From Cerrena zonata (Eukaryota; Basidiomycota; Agaricomycetes; Polyporales; Cerrenaceae): DNA of 64,000 nt. Position 1 is the first letter of the stretch; each line of letters begins with the position of its first letter. A program made the translations under genes and the position numbers. The stretch is from assembly GCA_038087015.1 (NCBI GenBank), contig JASBNA010000073.1, positions 1-64,000 of the forward strand, written 5' to 3'. Below, piece after piece: positions 1 to 11,471 of this stretch. The notes beneath the pieces were generated by a model that had not been told where the DNA came from, did no database searches, and was given only the letters and a program-made list of their open reading frames with translations.

Positions 1-717
1 TGATACGGTAAACTACACACCTTGGAACAAATTCATGAACAAACTCATACGGGATTGGAAGTCGTCGGAAATGCCGGTACATATAAACGATATCCAAATG
101 AAACTTCAGGTTGGCTAATGAATTATTCTCAGGCGATCGTTCTCCTTGTAGTAAACGCAGGCTCTCTCGCTGTTCAAAACATCTATGTTACGGAAACAAC
201 AACAGACTCTGTCTCGACAGTAGCTTATTATGCCTCAACGATGTTCAGTTTGACTTCCTATGTTGTAGGCCAAATCCTGACCCGTCAGTATCATACTATG
301 GTAGAACAGGAGGATGTGACTGCAGTCGTGAGCATCACTATCTTCACCGTTTTGTTCATGAAACCTAACTATCCGCCAGGCCATATATCTCAAAGGAAAA
401 AGCGACCTCTACTATGGATTAGAATATCCAGCGTTCGCATATAGCATACCTGCGGGTTGTTTCATCTGGAGGTACCACCCCCTTACCCTGCATCCCAGTA
501 TGAATACAGGAATATTGACTTGGCTATTCTTAGCGTATTGATCTTCGCGTTTGCAACGTTATACAACTGCTTCGCTCATGCTCACCTCTCAGGCCGTATC
601 ATCAATGGATCCTGCTTCTGTTCCTCTCTATCCTTACTAGCGGGATACTTTATATGGATTGGGGAACGAACCCGTTTACACAAAACAATATCCGTGGATC
701 ATTTCTTTCATCCCTGA
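1..717 (+). CDS. C-terminal part of a four-pass membrane protein (WW/4TM family)
   Basis: The gene enters from the left edge, so only its C-terminal exons are visible. I read about 1-76, intron 77-132, 133 to about 333, intron, about 390-472, intron, and 509-717. The exons give W-N-K-F-M-N-K-L-I-R-D-W, then a hydrophobic segment (AIVLLVVNAGSLAVQ), a second one ending in a basic RQYHT, then YGLEYPAFAYSIPAGCFIW and a last membrane segment. Each block aligns with the gene at 8349-10738 (ATVLLSANVGFLAIQS, ILGLETLALAFSVPIACFIW), so the two are paralogues. The biochemical role of the family is unknown. Boundaries come from splice motifs and the paralogue, not from transcripts. A TAA or TGA-terminated tail follows the last membrane segment. 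Confidence 0.7.
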
Positions 718-961
718 GGAGGAAAATCAATCGCCTTTCCCTTCGTGGACATATAAGCCGCAATACTAGTGTAGTATAGCTCGAAGTATACATCGTCACA
801 GCATGACCATACGTATGTAGTTCACGAAACGTACTACGAGAAGCATGATGATGCCGGGATCTCAGAACTGAAAGTGGGGTATATATTATATATAAAATGT
901 CACAAAATACAAGTCTTGACCTATATCAAAAACCTCCCGTTACGATTGCTCGCAGTCCAAC

Positions 962-3894
962 TCAGCCTCCACCTAAACTAGATTCACTCCGATTAGAAGG
1001 AGTCCTGCTCATTCCTATCACGGGAATACCGAGCATGTTGTTCTGTTCTCTCAGAAGTTTCGTCTCGCGTGCATGCGCTTGACGGACATATGCGTAGCGT
1101 TGGAAGTGGTTGATGATTGAAGGAATTGGACACCAACCTAAACAAGGGAGAAGGATGTCAACAAGTCGTAGGGTATAACAAACAGCTAAGGGGAAACTCA
1201 CGGTATATGACCGAAGCTCATTGAAGATATCCACAGTGAGGTCTCGAATGATCTCGCTTTGATGGAAGAGACCGAAACTGAGAGGTAGTAAACCATTGTG
1301 ATGAGGTGGGAGATATGAGAGAAGCTAGGTTACGCAAACCGAATTCAGCACAACACAACTAGGAGAAGAAAAATAACACACCTCGGTAACTTGATCATAC
1401 GTCTGAAGGTTCTCAGCTATATTCCTCATGATCAATTCGGCTTCACCATCCGATATCCGTTTGGCATGCCGGAGCCTCCATAGCTGATGTGGAACGTCAA
1501 ACCCTTGCATTGGATTTTCCACCAAGTTCTGCTTAAAATCCTACAACACATCAAAATGAGAAAAAGTAACAAATTGACATCTATATCTGGAGTACTTACC
1601 TCCTGATATAAGTGATAACTTTCCGTTCGTCTGAAGGCTTCAATCCTCGAAGCGTTGGAGGCCAACTCCCTCGCTCCAGCAGCGTCATCCGTAAAAGACA
1701 ATCCACTGCCCAACCTCGGGTGATCGCCTATACGTTCTGAATACTGCGAGCTGGGGAACCCAATAGCGGTCTGTTGTCCCAATACGTCTTCTTCGTATCG
1801 GGCTGCAAGACGGATGAACCGAGCTGCGTATTCAGTAAATCGAGCACGAACGTGGGCTTCGCCATAATGATATGAGATGGCAGATGTGATCTGAGATAAT
1901 GATATAGATTAGTGGGAATATCGAGCACAAAGAAACGTTGAAAGCGTACATCCTCCATGAATATATTGTCAGTATCGTTGCCTTTCGTCATATCCCCCCT
2001 CTTCTCATTCACACCGAGATCCTTACTCAAACGAACCATTTCTTCTTCACTTCCTGCCGAAGCTTCTGCTTTGAGCGTCCCTGTACGGGTGATCATAGAT
2101 GGTTGGCCTGAAGTCACAGGATGGTTGATCAAAATGTCCTTATGAACAACCATTCTTGGGGAGCCGACGTCACAGAGGAGATCCCAAGAGCCGGAGGATT
2201 CGAAGATAGGGTTTGTTACACCTGCAATGTAGGCTGGTCTGTATCAAATGGAGGAATCAGACTAATCCGGAAAGATATGATGATAAGCATGCTACGTACA
2301 TACTCTCCCATTCCTCCCTATTGATCAAGTTGGCGTAGGGAAACGCTCGTTTGATGAAGCCACGGAGGACAACACCACATCCACTACCGAGCGCACAAGC
2401 ACTCAAAACATAACTGGACACTTGACCTGCAGGACGGTGGTGTCCTAAGAAAATGATCCTCTTGCCCGTCACTAGAGCATTGAAGAGAATAATGATGGGA
2501 TGAGTTTGGGCACCGGATGTATGTAGATGGGGATGCATAGGACCGGAAACGACGGTGTTAGGTCCCGAGAAAAGTTGGACCAGTTGGATCAGAGAATACT
2601 ATTGGTTGCGTGGAGATTAGTCGTGAAAGGCAAAAATAAAAACAGAGTTAGAGAGACGTACATCACCGACTTCCTCAGCGAACGTCGCCATAGGGAGTTT
2701 GATGGGTATCCTATGTTCGTTGTATTCCATTACGGCGGGGAAGAAATGCGTATCCTTCAGCGACGCTGGATCGTGTGCTGTAGTGGAGATTAAATTCGCT
2801 TCCGTACTCTTGGCACCACCGTGAAATCCAGAGGAAGAGGCAGATGAAGAGGCATCTGTCGACCGTCGTCCCCGTCCACTACCCACTGAATACGTATGGT
2901 TTGCTGGAAAACCACCCGGACCAATTTGGTCTAACCCAGATTCATCCCCTACCCACACAGCACTTCCGTCCAAAGAGAAGGAATCATTCGAGGGCGAAGG
3001 TTGGTTGGGAGGTGGTTGGGGTTGAGAATGAAGGCTCGTCGAACTGGCGGCGGCATTCGAGTTTTTCTTGGCGTTCGCTCTCAAGATGCCGTCTTCGAAA
3101 CTGGAGTGGGATCCTTGGGAAGACGTAGCTTTATGTTTGCTATTCGTGGAACTGGTTTTCACAGATATGTGCGCGTTGGAATCGTTGTTTGGCCGCAGCA
3201 AGTCTTCAAACTTTTCGACGAATACATCCTTCCGCTCGCTCGTCCGCATAATCAGTTTCTCGTGTCGAGTCAGAACAGGGGCTTTGGAGATGTCAATGGA
3301 GTTGATAGCGTCGAACAGTCCAGCGAGACAGTCTTGCGAGGGGTCATTGAAGTAGTTCTCCAGGGCCATGAGGAGCACAGGCTGTTTGTGATAGAGTCAG
3401 ACAAGCCAGAAGCGTAGTGACGCGATTCGGAATGACCTTGAAGATTTCGATAAATGAATGTCGGGTGCATATTGCCATTGCTTTCACGATCGCGCCTCTA
3501 ACACATTTAGTATCTCGAGAAAACATGACAGAACTTGTCCGACGTACCTGCGTACAGTCTTGTCCAACTTTGTCCTCACAAGATTCAGAACATATAGAAG
3601 CTCTCCTCCCTCTTCCGAGTCATCTGCCAGAACGGGTTTGATGGTATTGAATGGGGTTTGGTTCAAGAAGAATATCGTCCAATCCTCCGGTTGGCGTTCC
3701 GCTCCGTCTGGCAACATCAAGTTGGCAAGAAGCCTGTGTATTCACTGTTAGTCGAGTAATGTAGTAGAGATACTGATTACTCGCCCTTCATCCATGCCTA
3801 ATGGTTGAGGGAACTGATAGGTAAGTTGGGCACCCTTGTCAATGTCGAAGTCGGCCAGGAGAACGAAGGAGCAATGCTGGGCTGTCCCAGCCAT
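962..3894 (-). CDS. AFI1: AFI1-like (Arf3-interacting, DENN-type) vesicle trafficking protein, frameshifted near its end
   Basis: The gene has about ten exons. It starts MAGTAQHCSFVLLADFDIDKG at 3894, the usual Afi1 docking-domain start, followed by LMLPDGAERQPEDWTIFFLN (3.7 kb) and TVRRGAIVKAMAICTRHSF (3.5 kb). A long Ser/Pro/Asn-rich linker covers 2.65-3.37 kb. The SPA ('stabilization of polarity axis') part follows: PIIILFNALVTGKRIIFLG, IPAYIAGVTNPIFESSGSWD and the C-terminal helices. In yeast, Afi1 binds the GTPase Arf3 and acts in polarity and membrane traffic at the cell cortex. There are two oddities. The first intron fits the frame only with a GC donor (AAGG|GCGAGT) at about 3,794-3,800. 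Near 1,111-1,116 the family motif VGVQFLQS...NHFQRYAYVRQ is split over two frames, so the spliced product would end early. Family assignment is secure; exon ends are good to a few bases. Confidence 0.85.
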
Positions 3895-4442
3895 GTTAAA
3901 GCAAGCTCTACTTGAGACTTCGTCAGTATTCGGTTAAGGATATACCCTGTCTCAGTAACTTGTCAGCACTATGCAGGACAACGTAGTATGTCGTTCGTCG
4001 TTCGTTGTCGCTAGACAACTTAAGGTTAGCATTCTATTGAATCTATTACTCTACGGATACCGTGGGAACATTGTCATGTAGAGCATTTGAGGACTCGTTG
4101 AGTCGACATAACCATACCTGTACCAATGAGTTTCCCGGCAACGACATGATGTCTGATACAAGGTACCTCGGTAATTATGCATTATTTATGAGGGATAGGT
4201 TACCGCTACTGAATGCTGTACATGAGAATCACTGACTCATTCATCGTTGCATGACCCTCGTCATTGTCATCCGAAGAGTCAATCGAATTCATTCGCTATC
4301 CGAACACTACAGACGACACTCAATACAGCATAAAATAGAAACGGTTCTATAAAACATCTATACAAAATACTGATACTCTAAGGAGCTCAAACACTGAGCA
4401 GTAACATGGTCAGTTTTGAGACAACGAAACTGGGTAACACTA
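3895..4442. other. Intergenic region, no gene seen
   Basis: This stretch lies between the start of the AFI1-like gene and the 3' end of the DUF6533 gene, both on the minus strand. It should hold the AFI1-like promoter and the DUF6533 terminator. I see no open frame with family resemblance, no RNA gene and no repeat shared with the rest of the window. Confidence 0.5.
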
Positions 4443-6191
4443 TCAAACACACCTGCCACTCTGGCCGCATTCTGCTTTGATATCGATGATAGAGATATCG
4501 TCTGGACACATGCCTGGCTCTGTCACCTTCGTGTTCAAGAGCCCAGCCGCATCGGATGTGGCCGTGTCGAGCCCAACGAGAAGGGGATCTGAAGCAACGT
4601 AGATTATATCCTCCTCTTCATCCTCTTCTTCATCAGTATCGTATACGTCTCTCAATGGAGCACCCAGGTTTCCCACAATCATACTGGAGTATGTGAATGT
4701 AAGACTGTTTCCGGGACTATCTGGGTTCGCCCCAGAAGGTGACATATAGACACTCCGTAGATTGAGCAGAAAATGGGACATTAGAATAGACTGGATGCTA
4801 GGATGTTTCATGAGTGAGAGTCGAAGGTCATATTCACAACTTACACCTGGGTGATGGCGGAGGAGCTTCCGAGAACCTAGATCATAAATTAGCGACTGAG
4901 AAATTCTGTATCAGAAAAAGCTCTCACTTTGACGTGGTTTCCGAGTAGACGAAGAAGGCTATCTAAAGAGATGACACTTGATAAAAGGAAGATATAGAAT
5001 TGAGGTTAGCACTGGGAAAGCAATGAATTGATTCCTACCCAAGGTAGCTTATGCCTTCAACTGATGTGTCATGTCGTTGCAATAATGATGAGCATGGCGG
5101 ACGTACCATCTCGAAGGAGCATGTAGACCAAACTAGTGCGCGGCCGCATTTTGAGACCAGCGGCCGAAAACATCTTTACAATGGCTGCGGTCTTGGCCCA
5201 GGTGAGGACCATGATCACTACTGCAAAGATAATAGAATAACTAGCGTTGAAGATAGGAACTATATTAAATATGTCAAAACGGCGATCAAAGATATTTTGA
5301 TGATATTTACGACTACAAAGCAATATGAAGATGTGTATCACAATGCAGCGGCAAAAGACTCACAATTGTTGTACGAATCCGTCCGAGTTTAGATTGACAA
5401 TCTCACCACAGCCCACGAGAGGTGAGGGCAATGCAATAATCCTCTTGGCACTGAGATAGTACTGCCCTTTGCGTTAGCAAACTGATGTGATAAAGATGGA
5501 TTTACACACAATGTTTAAAGCGGGAACAACCATGCTGAGACAGAAAACGCCCACAAATACTCTGATATCATTATTCCAAATAGCATAGAGTCGTAAGGCG
5601 AGGAATGCTAGGTTTGGCAGTATTATTTAAATAGTAAGTCACTGTAAATGTTCGATATGATAAAGGAATACTCACCTGGGATCGTTAAGGTCACCACTGA
5701 TAGCACACATTGATTGATGCGGAAAACAACGTTACAGCTGCAAATTGTTTAGAATCCGATAGATAGATTGTAAATTGAGCACATACATCTATGTTAATAT
5801 AACAAAGTGCATGATGGGTATACATACACGGGAAATGACCGAAGGCGTACCGTGTCGGCTTCGGCCTCAGTTGGATTCTTGAATGAGACAACTTGAATAA
5901 CCTCCGTGATACGATAGAATATAATGCCGTAGCGGTTTATAAAGTAAAGGATGGTAGCAGCAGAGAATTTTCGTTTCCAGATGCAACGAATTTCTGTTGA
6001 CAGACTAAGGAGGTAGTCATACATAACCAGAGTGTCCGTAGCACTGCCAATTTCATTATTAAGTCGCCTGAGGTGACCACGGGTGATTATTATAAATTTC
6101 GCCGCACTCAATGGACTATACCAACTCACACTTTCTCTATAAGAAACGCTACCAATTTAGCGCCGTTGTTCGATGCCTGTGATGAAGACAT
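4443..6191 (-). CDS. DUF6533 seven-pass membrane protein
   Basis: The gene is split by many short introns. It starts MSSSQASNNGAKLVAFLIEK at 6191. The second exon gives the DUF6533 hallmark YDYLLSLSTEIRCIWKRK followed by a membrane segment with FINRYGIIFYRI. Later exons give CNVVFRINQCVLSVV (5.7 kb), AFLALRLYAIWNNDIRVFVG (5.6 kb), YYLSAKRIIALPSPLVGCG (5.45 kb), VVIMVLTWAKTAAIVKMF (5.2 kb) and the C-terminal exon HPSIQSILMSHFLLNLRSVY with an acidic run DEEEDEEED. This order matches the large basidiomycete DUF6533 family of predicted seven-pass plasma-membrane proteins, which are receptor-like in topology but of unproven function. The short exons at about 4.85-5.05 kb are the least certain. Confidence 0.8.
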
Positions 6192-6981
6192 GGTTTAGAA
6201 CAAACTAAGGGGTGAGGGATGGGGCGAGGATGGGCAAGAGAAGTAGATATACATCTACTGTATACAATGCCTGCCCTAAGAGGGAATATTGGTTACTATG
6301 AGCAGTGGCCATCGATCACCTAAAGAGTTCGCCATTGCGTTTTGTGACTTACGTGTCGTGAAAGTACAGCCCCTCAGCTTCGTTCCTTCATCCGGCGTAC
6401 AACATTGAGGTCAAATTGGGGATGAAGCAGCGAGCGATATTATTCCAGTTGGTGCTGTGCTAAGAGCGCCAGAGCAACTCGCTCCTGTGAGGTATTACCA
6501 ATATACCAGCGATTTCTTGGTGCTCTGAGAAGGTCTGCATGGGTTATGAATAATTCTAAAGGGCATATGTGTTTTAGGACAGTTAATCGTGTTTAGACCA
6601 TTGAGTGCCGAATATATAGAGAATTCGAATGGGGGAACATGGCACACAGGATAGAATACAGAATAGACGACCTACTACGTGGATACTAGTAGCTATGTCG
6701 ACTGAGTTCTATGACCCGTAGAAGATTAAAATACCACATTCTGGACCTTCAACGAGTAAACCTCGACAATCACAAGGAATGTCCTTTGCAAGCATCTTGC
6801 TGCTCGACTTTCATCAACATCATCGCATTCCGAGTAGTACCAATCTTTTTGGCGAAGCTATTCTGTGCATATATGTTTTCTTTCTCCTGTTGTAATTTAG
6901 CATTCTCATCACTGCTCACTGCAATATTAGATAGGTCTCCAACAGAGTGATGAGGGCGAAAAACAAGGGAAGGTAGACATA
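6192..6981. other. Intergenic region, no gene seen
   Basis: The region lies between the start of the DUF6533 gene and the 3' end of a decayed gene copy. It must include the DUF6533 promoter. I see no coding exon with family resemblance and no repeat shared with other parts of the window. Confidence 0.4.
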
Positions 6982-7576
6982 TCAAGACCAAGAAGCAAGT
7001 GCGATCAGAGTGGCAAGAGCCGTCTTGATCGGACCGATAAACTCTGCCAACCATTGTCGAGTTTTCTCCTGAAACATGAAAAGCAATAACGCCAGGATCA
7101 AGGTCTGAGCCAGTGCCAGAGGCAGAAAAATACACCGCCCTGCCAATGAGAGTGGGAGATGGCGAGGGGACTGGGGATATGCCTTGGTCTTTCTCGGTCT
7201 CCATTAGCTCGTTGATTCTTTTCTCCAGTCTGTCAGCGGTTTTGTCGCTCTTATGTAAGGGCCGAACAAAGGACTAAGCGTGCAAGTCGAGCACCGACTT
7301 AAGTTGCGTGAGACTCAGTTCTGTATTTGGTACGAGAAAGCGATCAAAGTGAAGATGAGGAATGTAAACTTACTTTGTTGGAACTCTGCATCGTTTGTTC
7401 TCGGTATCGAAGGAGGCATTTCGGAGATCCATAGCTTGGCTCTCATAAGGACTCCATTTTGACATGGGTCGTCTATGGTAGTGGTAAGCGACGAACAAGG
7501 TTGGCGGAAATACTTCCTTATAGGGATGAATTGAAACTCCGGAATACATCAACAACGCGTCAACAACTTGAATCAT
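6982..7576 (-). pseudogene. Decayed 3' half of the unknown gene family (copy A)
   Basis: Reads VVDALLMYSGVSIHPYKEVFPPTLFVAY and later DKTADRLEKRINELMETEKDQG, both closely like 13,178-13,916 and, for the first block, 63,685-63,976. Relative to those copies, an internal block (the RGVSEIITDVFEPFDHRGK region) is missing. A TAG stop sits in the LDLHA*SFVRPLHKS segment where the other copy has TGG (Trp). A clear intron (GTAAGT...ATACAG) at about 7,312-7,373 is shared with copy B. After it the frame runs to EKTRQWLAEFIGPIKTALATL and a stop at 6982, matching copy B. No 5' half is visible, so this is a truncated, dead paralogue. Confidence 0.7.
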
Positions 7577-8300
7577 TGTTTCATTCCATCACACTAACCA
7601 ACCGCCCCTGCAGCATAAAATTAATAAATCGGATTCAACTCTCTCTCTATGGCTGGTTTATCCTATTTTTGACTTTGGGGCTCTAGAGCTCTGCTACGTG
7701 CCCGATAACGTAAAATATTGTAGGTTCGTCATCAACAACATCAAGGATGTTTCCTTTCTGATTGATACGTTGCTAGGTAATTCCGAGTCCATGTGTCCTA
7801 TTTCCGCCATCTTGCAGGGTCTATTCATGAAGAGAGCTTATCCGACAGAGGCTATGTCAAAAGTCAGTTGAGAGAAGTGAGTTAACCATATGGACTAACC
7901 CGGCTGACAGAATGTTATCAGTAAGTGATACCTGTCAAGAGCATGCTTGGAATGCGTCTAGAGGTCGACTTGATATCTTTTCTTAGAGCAAGTCAAGCAT
8001 GGGGAGAGTAGTGAGATATCATAACAGGCATTCGTGTTTGGCTGTCTGATGACAACATGCTGAGCAGCAGGGGCAGCGATAGCATTCGTTATGGGCGAGT
8101 GCTACGGTTGTCCAGAGACCCTGATGCACGATTCGAACTTCGAATTGCAAAACGTTACTAGCTTTGATTATTTGAATTGGTAATCCCTGTGCCTGTAAAT
8201 AGCTGGTTGGTTGGTGGTCTGGCCTGTCATCCTTGGTTCTATCAAAGATGTGGGGATGATCATGTTTCAAACTGCAGTTCGAATTGCCCCGAGGATGCTC
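7577..8300. other. Intergenic region, no gene recognised
   Basis: A minus-strand open frame at 8019-8330 has no family resemblance and overlaps the likely promoter of the next gene. I see nothing else that I can support here. Confidence 0.4.
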
Positions 8301-8309
8301 GTATATAAC
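8301..8309 (+). promoter_or_regulatory. Possible TATA element
   Basis: The sequence GTATATAAC lies about 45 bp upstream of the ATG at 8349 of the WW-domain membrane protein gene. The position suits a fungal TATA box, but this rests on sequence only. Confidence 0.35.
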
Positions 8310-8348
8310 TAGGGTATCATCTGATCTCATACTCAGTATGTGTTCACT

Positions 8349-10738
8349 ATGAAGTCGCTATCTTACCTTCCGTCATCTAAATTTTCCGATAGCAATAACA
8401 TGGAGTCCAAGGACATGCCCTCAAACCTAGCAGACAACGTATCGCTAAAACCTATCACACCCTTGGAGCTCATGCAGCAGGTACAGGAGCAGAGTCAGAC
8501 GTATGTTTCATGTAATAGTAATCTTGATATAGGATTATGCTTGATATCATATTCCACTTTTAGCGTCAACTCCCGATTGTCTATTGGTAGTCAGCTCCCT
8601 CCTGGACCTCGGCATACGGTTGTTCATTCGCTGTAAGAGCACTTGGTATAACCATTTTCGACATCCTCATGTATACCACAGGTCACATACTCTACCCGAT
8701 AAATGGGAAGCAAAAGCGCATCCAGACGGCAAAACCTTCTACCGATGCACAGATGATATGAAGGTAAGTTGCATAGATATGCCACCCATCCCGTTGAAAG
8801 GTGCTCAGTACGTGTTTAGCGTATATTGACATACGTCGACATCCGTGATCCTGCACAAGAGAACTGCACCGAGCTTCTCGAGAGTGCGTGTCAGAAGCTA
8901 CAAGAAAGGCTCGGGAAGGACAGTAGTAAATATTACTACATCTTAAATTTCCAACAGTCTCCCGATGGTGTTCTGGAGGTGGGGTATTATATCGATACAG
9001 ATGAAGTACACGAATCCGTGGTATGGGCCGACTCCATGGAACTTTGTCGAATTACCACGGATGAGTTCCAAGCTCAATGCGATGAGCATTTCGGTAAGGT
9101 TTTATCAATCCTGTGCTGGTATGCGATTCTAGAGCCACTCTGTTAGATTATGCGATGCGATACCAGTATTGGTAACTTCATTTCTCACCATCAGGTTCGT
9201 GTATCTTCTCGTTCATTGTTATAGTCATTGACACATATATTAGCTGAATCCACTTGACGATGTGCGTCAAGGACCCATTTTCAGCTTTTCCCTATAGCCC
9301 AAAGATTCAGTAGGGCTGATATCATTCAATTTCTCAACCGTGGATGGGCTGGTTCGTCGCAATTCACGACATTATTTATACTCGAGATTTATATCTGTGC
9401 TACAGAATTAACTATGTCCGGAACCTTGATTTTAGGGTACACTAATGAGCTTATCGAGGAAATGGAAGAGATCCTCCGTAATATTCAAGGTACGATTCAC
9501 GTAGAAATTTACCTTAGCTAAACTGAAACTTCGATACAGATAAAGAGATACGATCTAATGCACAGGAGGTAGCCATCGGTAGGCATGATTCATCAGATGA
9601 ATTCGACGTTTCCATAATTTGCTTTGCATAAGCTCGTATTCTCTCAGCTTTATGTGAGTTTGTAATATGCATTATTTCACCGCTTCGCTAACACTTCGAC
9701 ATAGATTGGCAGAAGTTTATTGGCTTTAACTCTACCGTGACACCATCTACAAATCGTGCCCGCAGCGAGAAGTCCCGGAAACAAAGATTTTACTCGTGGT
9801 GGTTCAGACTATTATCACCATTTCTCTTCTGGATGCCATACGTCTATCTCAGTGATCTTCGGGAGATTTGGAAGGATGATGGCCTAACTCCAACCGTCAA
9901 TATCAAATTATGGAATGAGTTCATCACTCAACTCGGGAACGATTGGGATGGTTCAACGACACCAGTAATTTATCATGTCTATTTATTTAGGATAATATTC
10001 ATCGTATCATTTACAGGCGACAGTTCTATTATCCGCGAACGTAGGATTTCTCGCTATTCAAAGTATCGATCAGGCCACAACGACGAACAAATCGGCCGCA
10101 CAGATCGCATCTTACGTATCTGCGCTACTAAGCTTATTTGCATATATTGCGTTTCAAATCCTCTGTCGTCGACATCGTCCATTGACAGGTAATTTGGGCA
10201 ATCGACATTCTGCTCAGATGAACGTATGTTCCTTCTCCTCGACTGTACTCTCAGGCCAGTAACATTATTTCAATTTCACAGATGATAAACTACCTGTGCA
10301 ACCACATGAATATTCTTGGCCTAGAAACTCTGGCTCTTGCGTTTAGCGTACCTATAGCATGCTTTATTTGGAGGTGCTTACCGTCTTTCTCTCCTCATCC
10401 CAGAATATTGATGTCATCTTCGCAGTATGATGACGTTTTTACTGGCCATATCCTTCGTATTCTTCTTCAAGACAAGTCTTGTCACCCGTATTACGGTAGG
10501 GGCAGTCTACGCATTCTTGATGATCATATGTGGAATGCTCCTGTATATGAGTTGGGGCTCTCGATCAAGCCGACAGGAGCAGCCGATGGTCACGAATCCT
10601 AATGGGGTCAAAAGTCCTGGGGGGACCCTCAATCCGGCGGGTTATTTCGACTGGGGTGGAATCGCTACAAGCATACCGATGATCAGAAAACCAAGTAAAA
10701 ATGCTTCCACGAATTTCTCAGTGTCAACATCTGTCTAG
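8349..10738 (+). CDS. WW-domain four-pass membrane protein (agaricomycete family)
   Basis: The gene has many small exons. It starts MKSLSYLPSSKFSDSNN. A WW-type block (LPDKWEAKAHPDGKTFYRCT, then RILTYVDIRDP) follows at 8.69-8.86 kb. Next come a helical region of YYYIL and WADSMEL type (8.9-9.05 kb), an ADIIQFLN to NELIEEMEEILRNIQ region (9.3-9.5 kb), and FYSWWFRLLSPFLFWMPYVY (9.8 kb). After an intron (GTAATT...TTACAG, about 9,966-10,014) come ATVLLSANVGFLAIQS, ILGLETLALAFSVPIACFIW and a final membrane exon, ending in a Ser/Asn-rich tail. The arrangement is a familiar agaricomycete family: an N-terminal WW-like module and a C-terminal membrane bundle, function unknown. Near 9,160-9,180 the frame after YAMRYQYW meets TAA, so either an unusual splice or a lesion is present. 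The 5' exons are approximate. Confidence 0.75.
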
Positions 10739-11471
10739 GTATGTTATTTGACTCAACATCTAATGCACTTATTTGTCTCAACGGGTTTCTCCTTCTAAGA
10801 GACATAGCTTTCTATGAGCTATATAAACTACTAAAGGTAGTGATGAATTATTTGTACTTGTGCAGGTGCTTAGAATGTGAACGGAGTAACAATATATATC
10901 ATTAAATGATTCGGGTTTCTCTAGTTTTGATTTTAGCTTTCCGATTTCCATGCTGATCATAACGAAACAATAGAATGGGAATGCATCCTGCGCGGAAGAC
11001 CTTTCAACATATGGGAGATTGAAAATTGAAACTCCGAAGCGCATCGACATCTCCAAGGCAGTGTTCGATGCTGCTCAAGCAACACTCTCTCTCCGGAATG
11101 TTAACTCAATGGGACAACAAAGGGATATCAACTACTGAGGCTCTTCTCGTAGTTTATATCTAAGCATATTGAAGCAACGCGCGGGTTTGATTCTTTAGCT
11201 TGGTAGCTCCTATTTCTGATAATGCTCACCAGTTTGCGTCCGTTAGACCGAGACAGCCGCTGCCCGCATTGATGATCGGCTACATTCTGCATCGGAGACA
11301 ATCACTGCAGATATGAAATGTAGAAATTTCGATCGTCAATAACCTTATGATCGTTATTGGTATATATCTGCTCTAACAGCTCTACTTCGAAGAATCTATT
11401 TCTGAGAGCCCGAAGCAAGTATATATGCGAGCTATTGGGACACAACCAGGGTCCCCACTACATTTACCCCC
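10739..11471. other. Intergenic region with a possible relic of the unknown gene family
   Basis: At about 11,015-11,050 the minus strand reads MRFGVSI, which matches the start of the RFGVSI block in the copies at 13.9 and 63.7 kb over about 20 bp and then diverges. This may be a short relic or chance. The sequence TATATATG at about 11,421-11,428 lies about 45 bp upstream of the next start and may act as a TATA element. I see nothing else. Confidence 0.3.

Noticed and set aside
8019..8330. 103-codon minus-strand frame
   Set aside because: It has no family resemblance and overlaps the likely promoter of the WW-domain gene.
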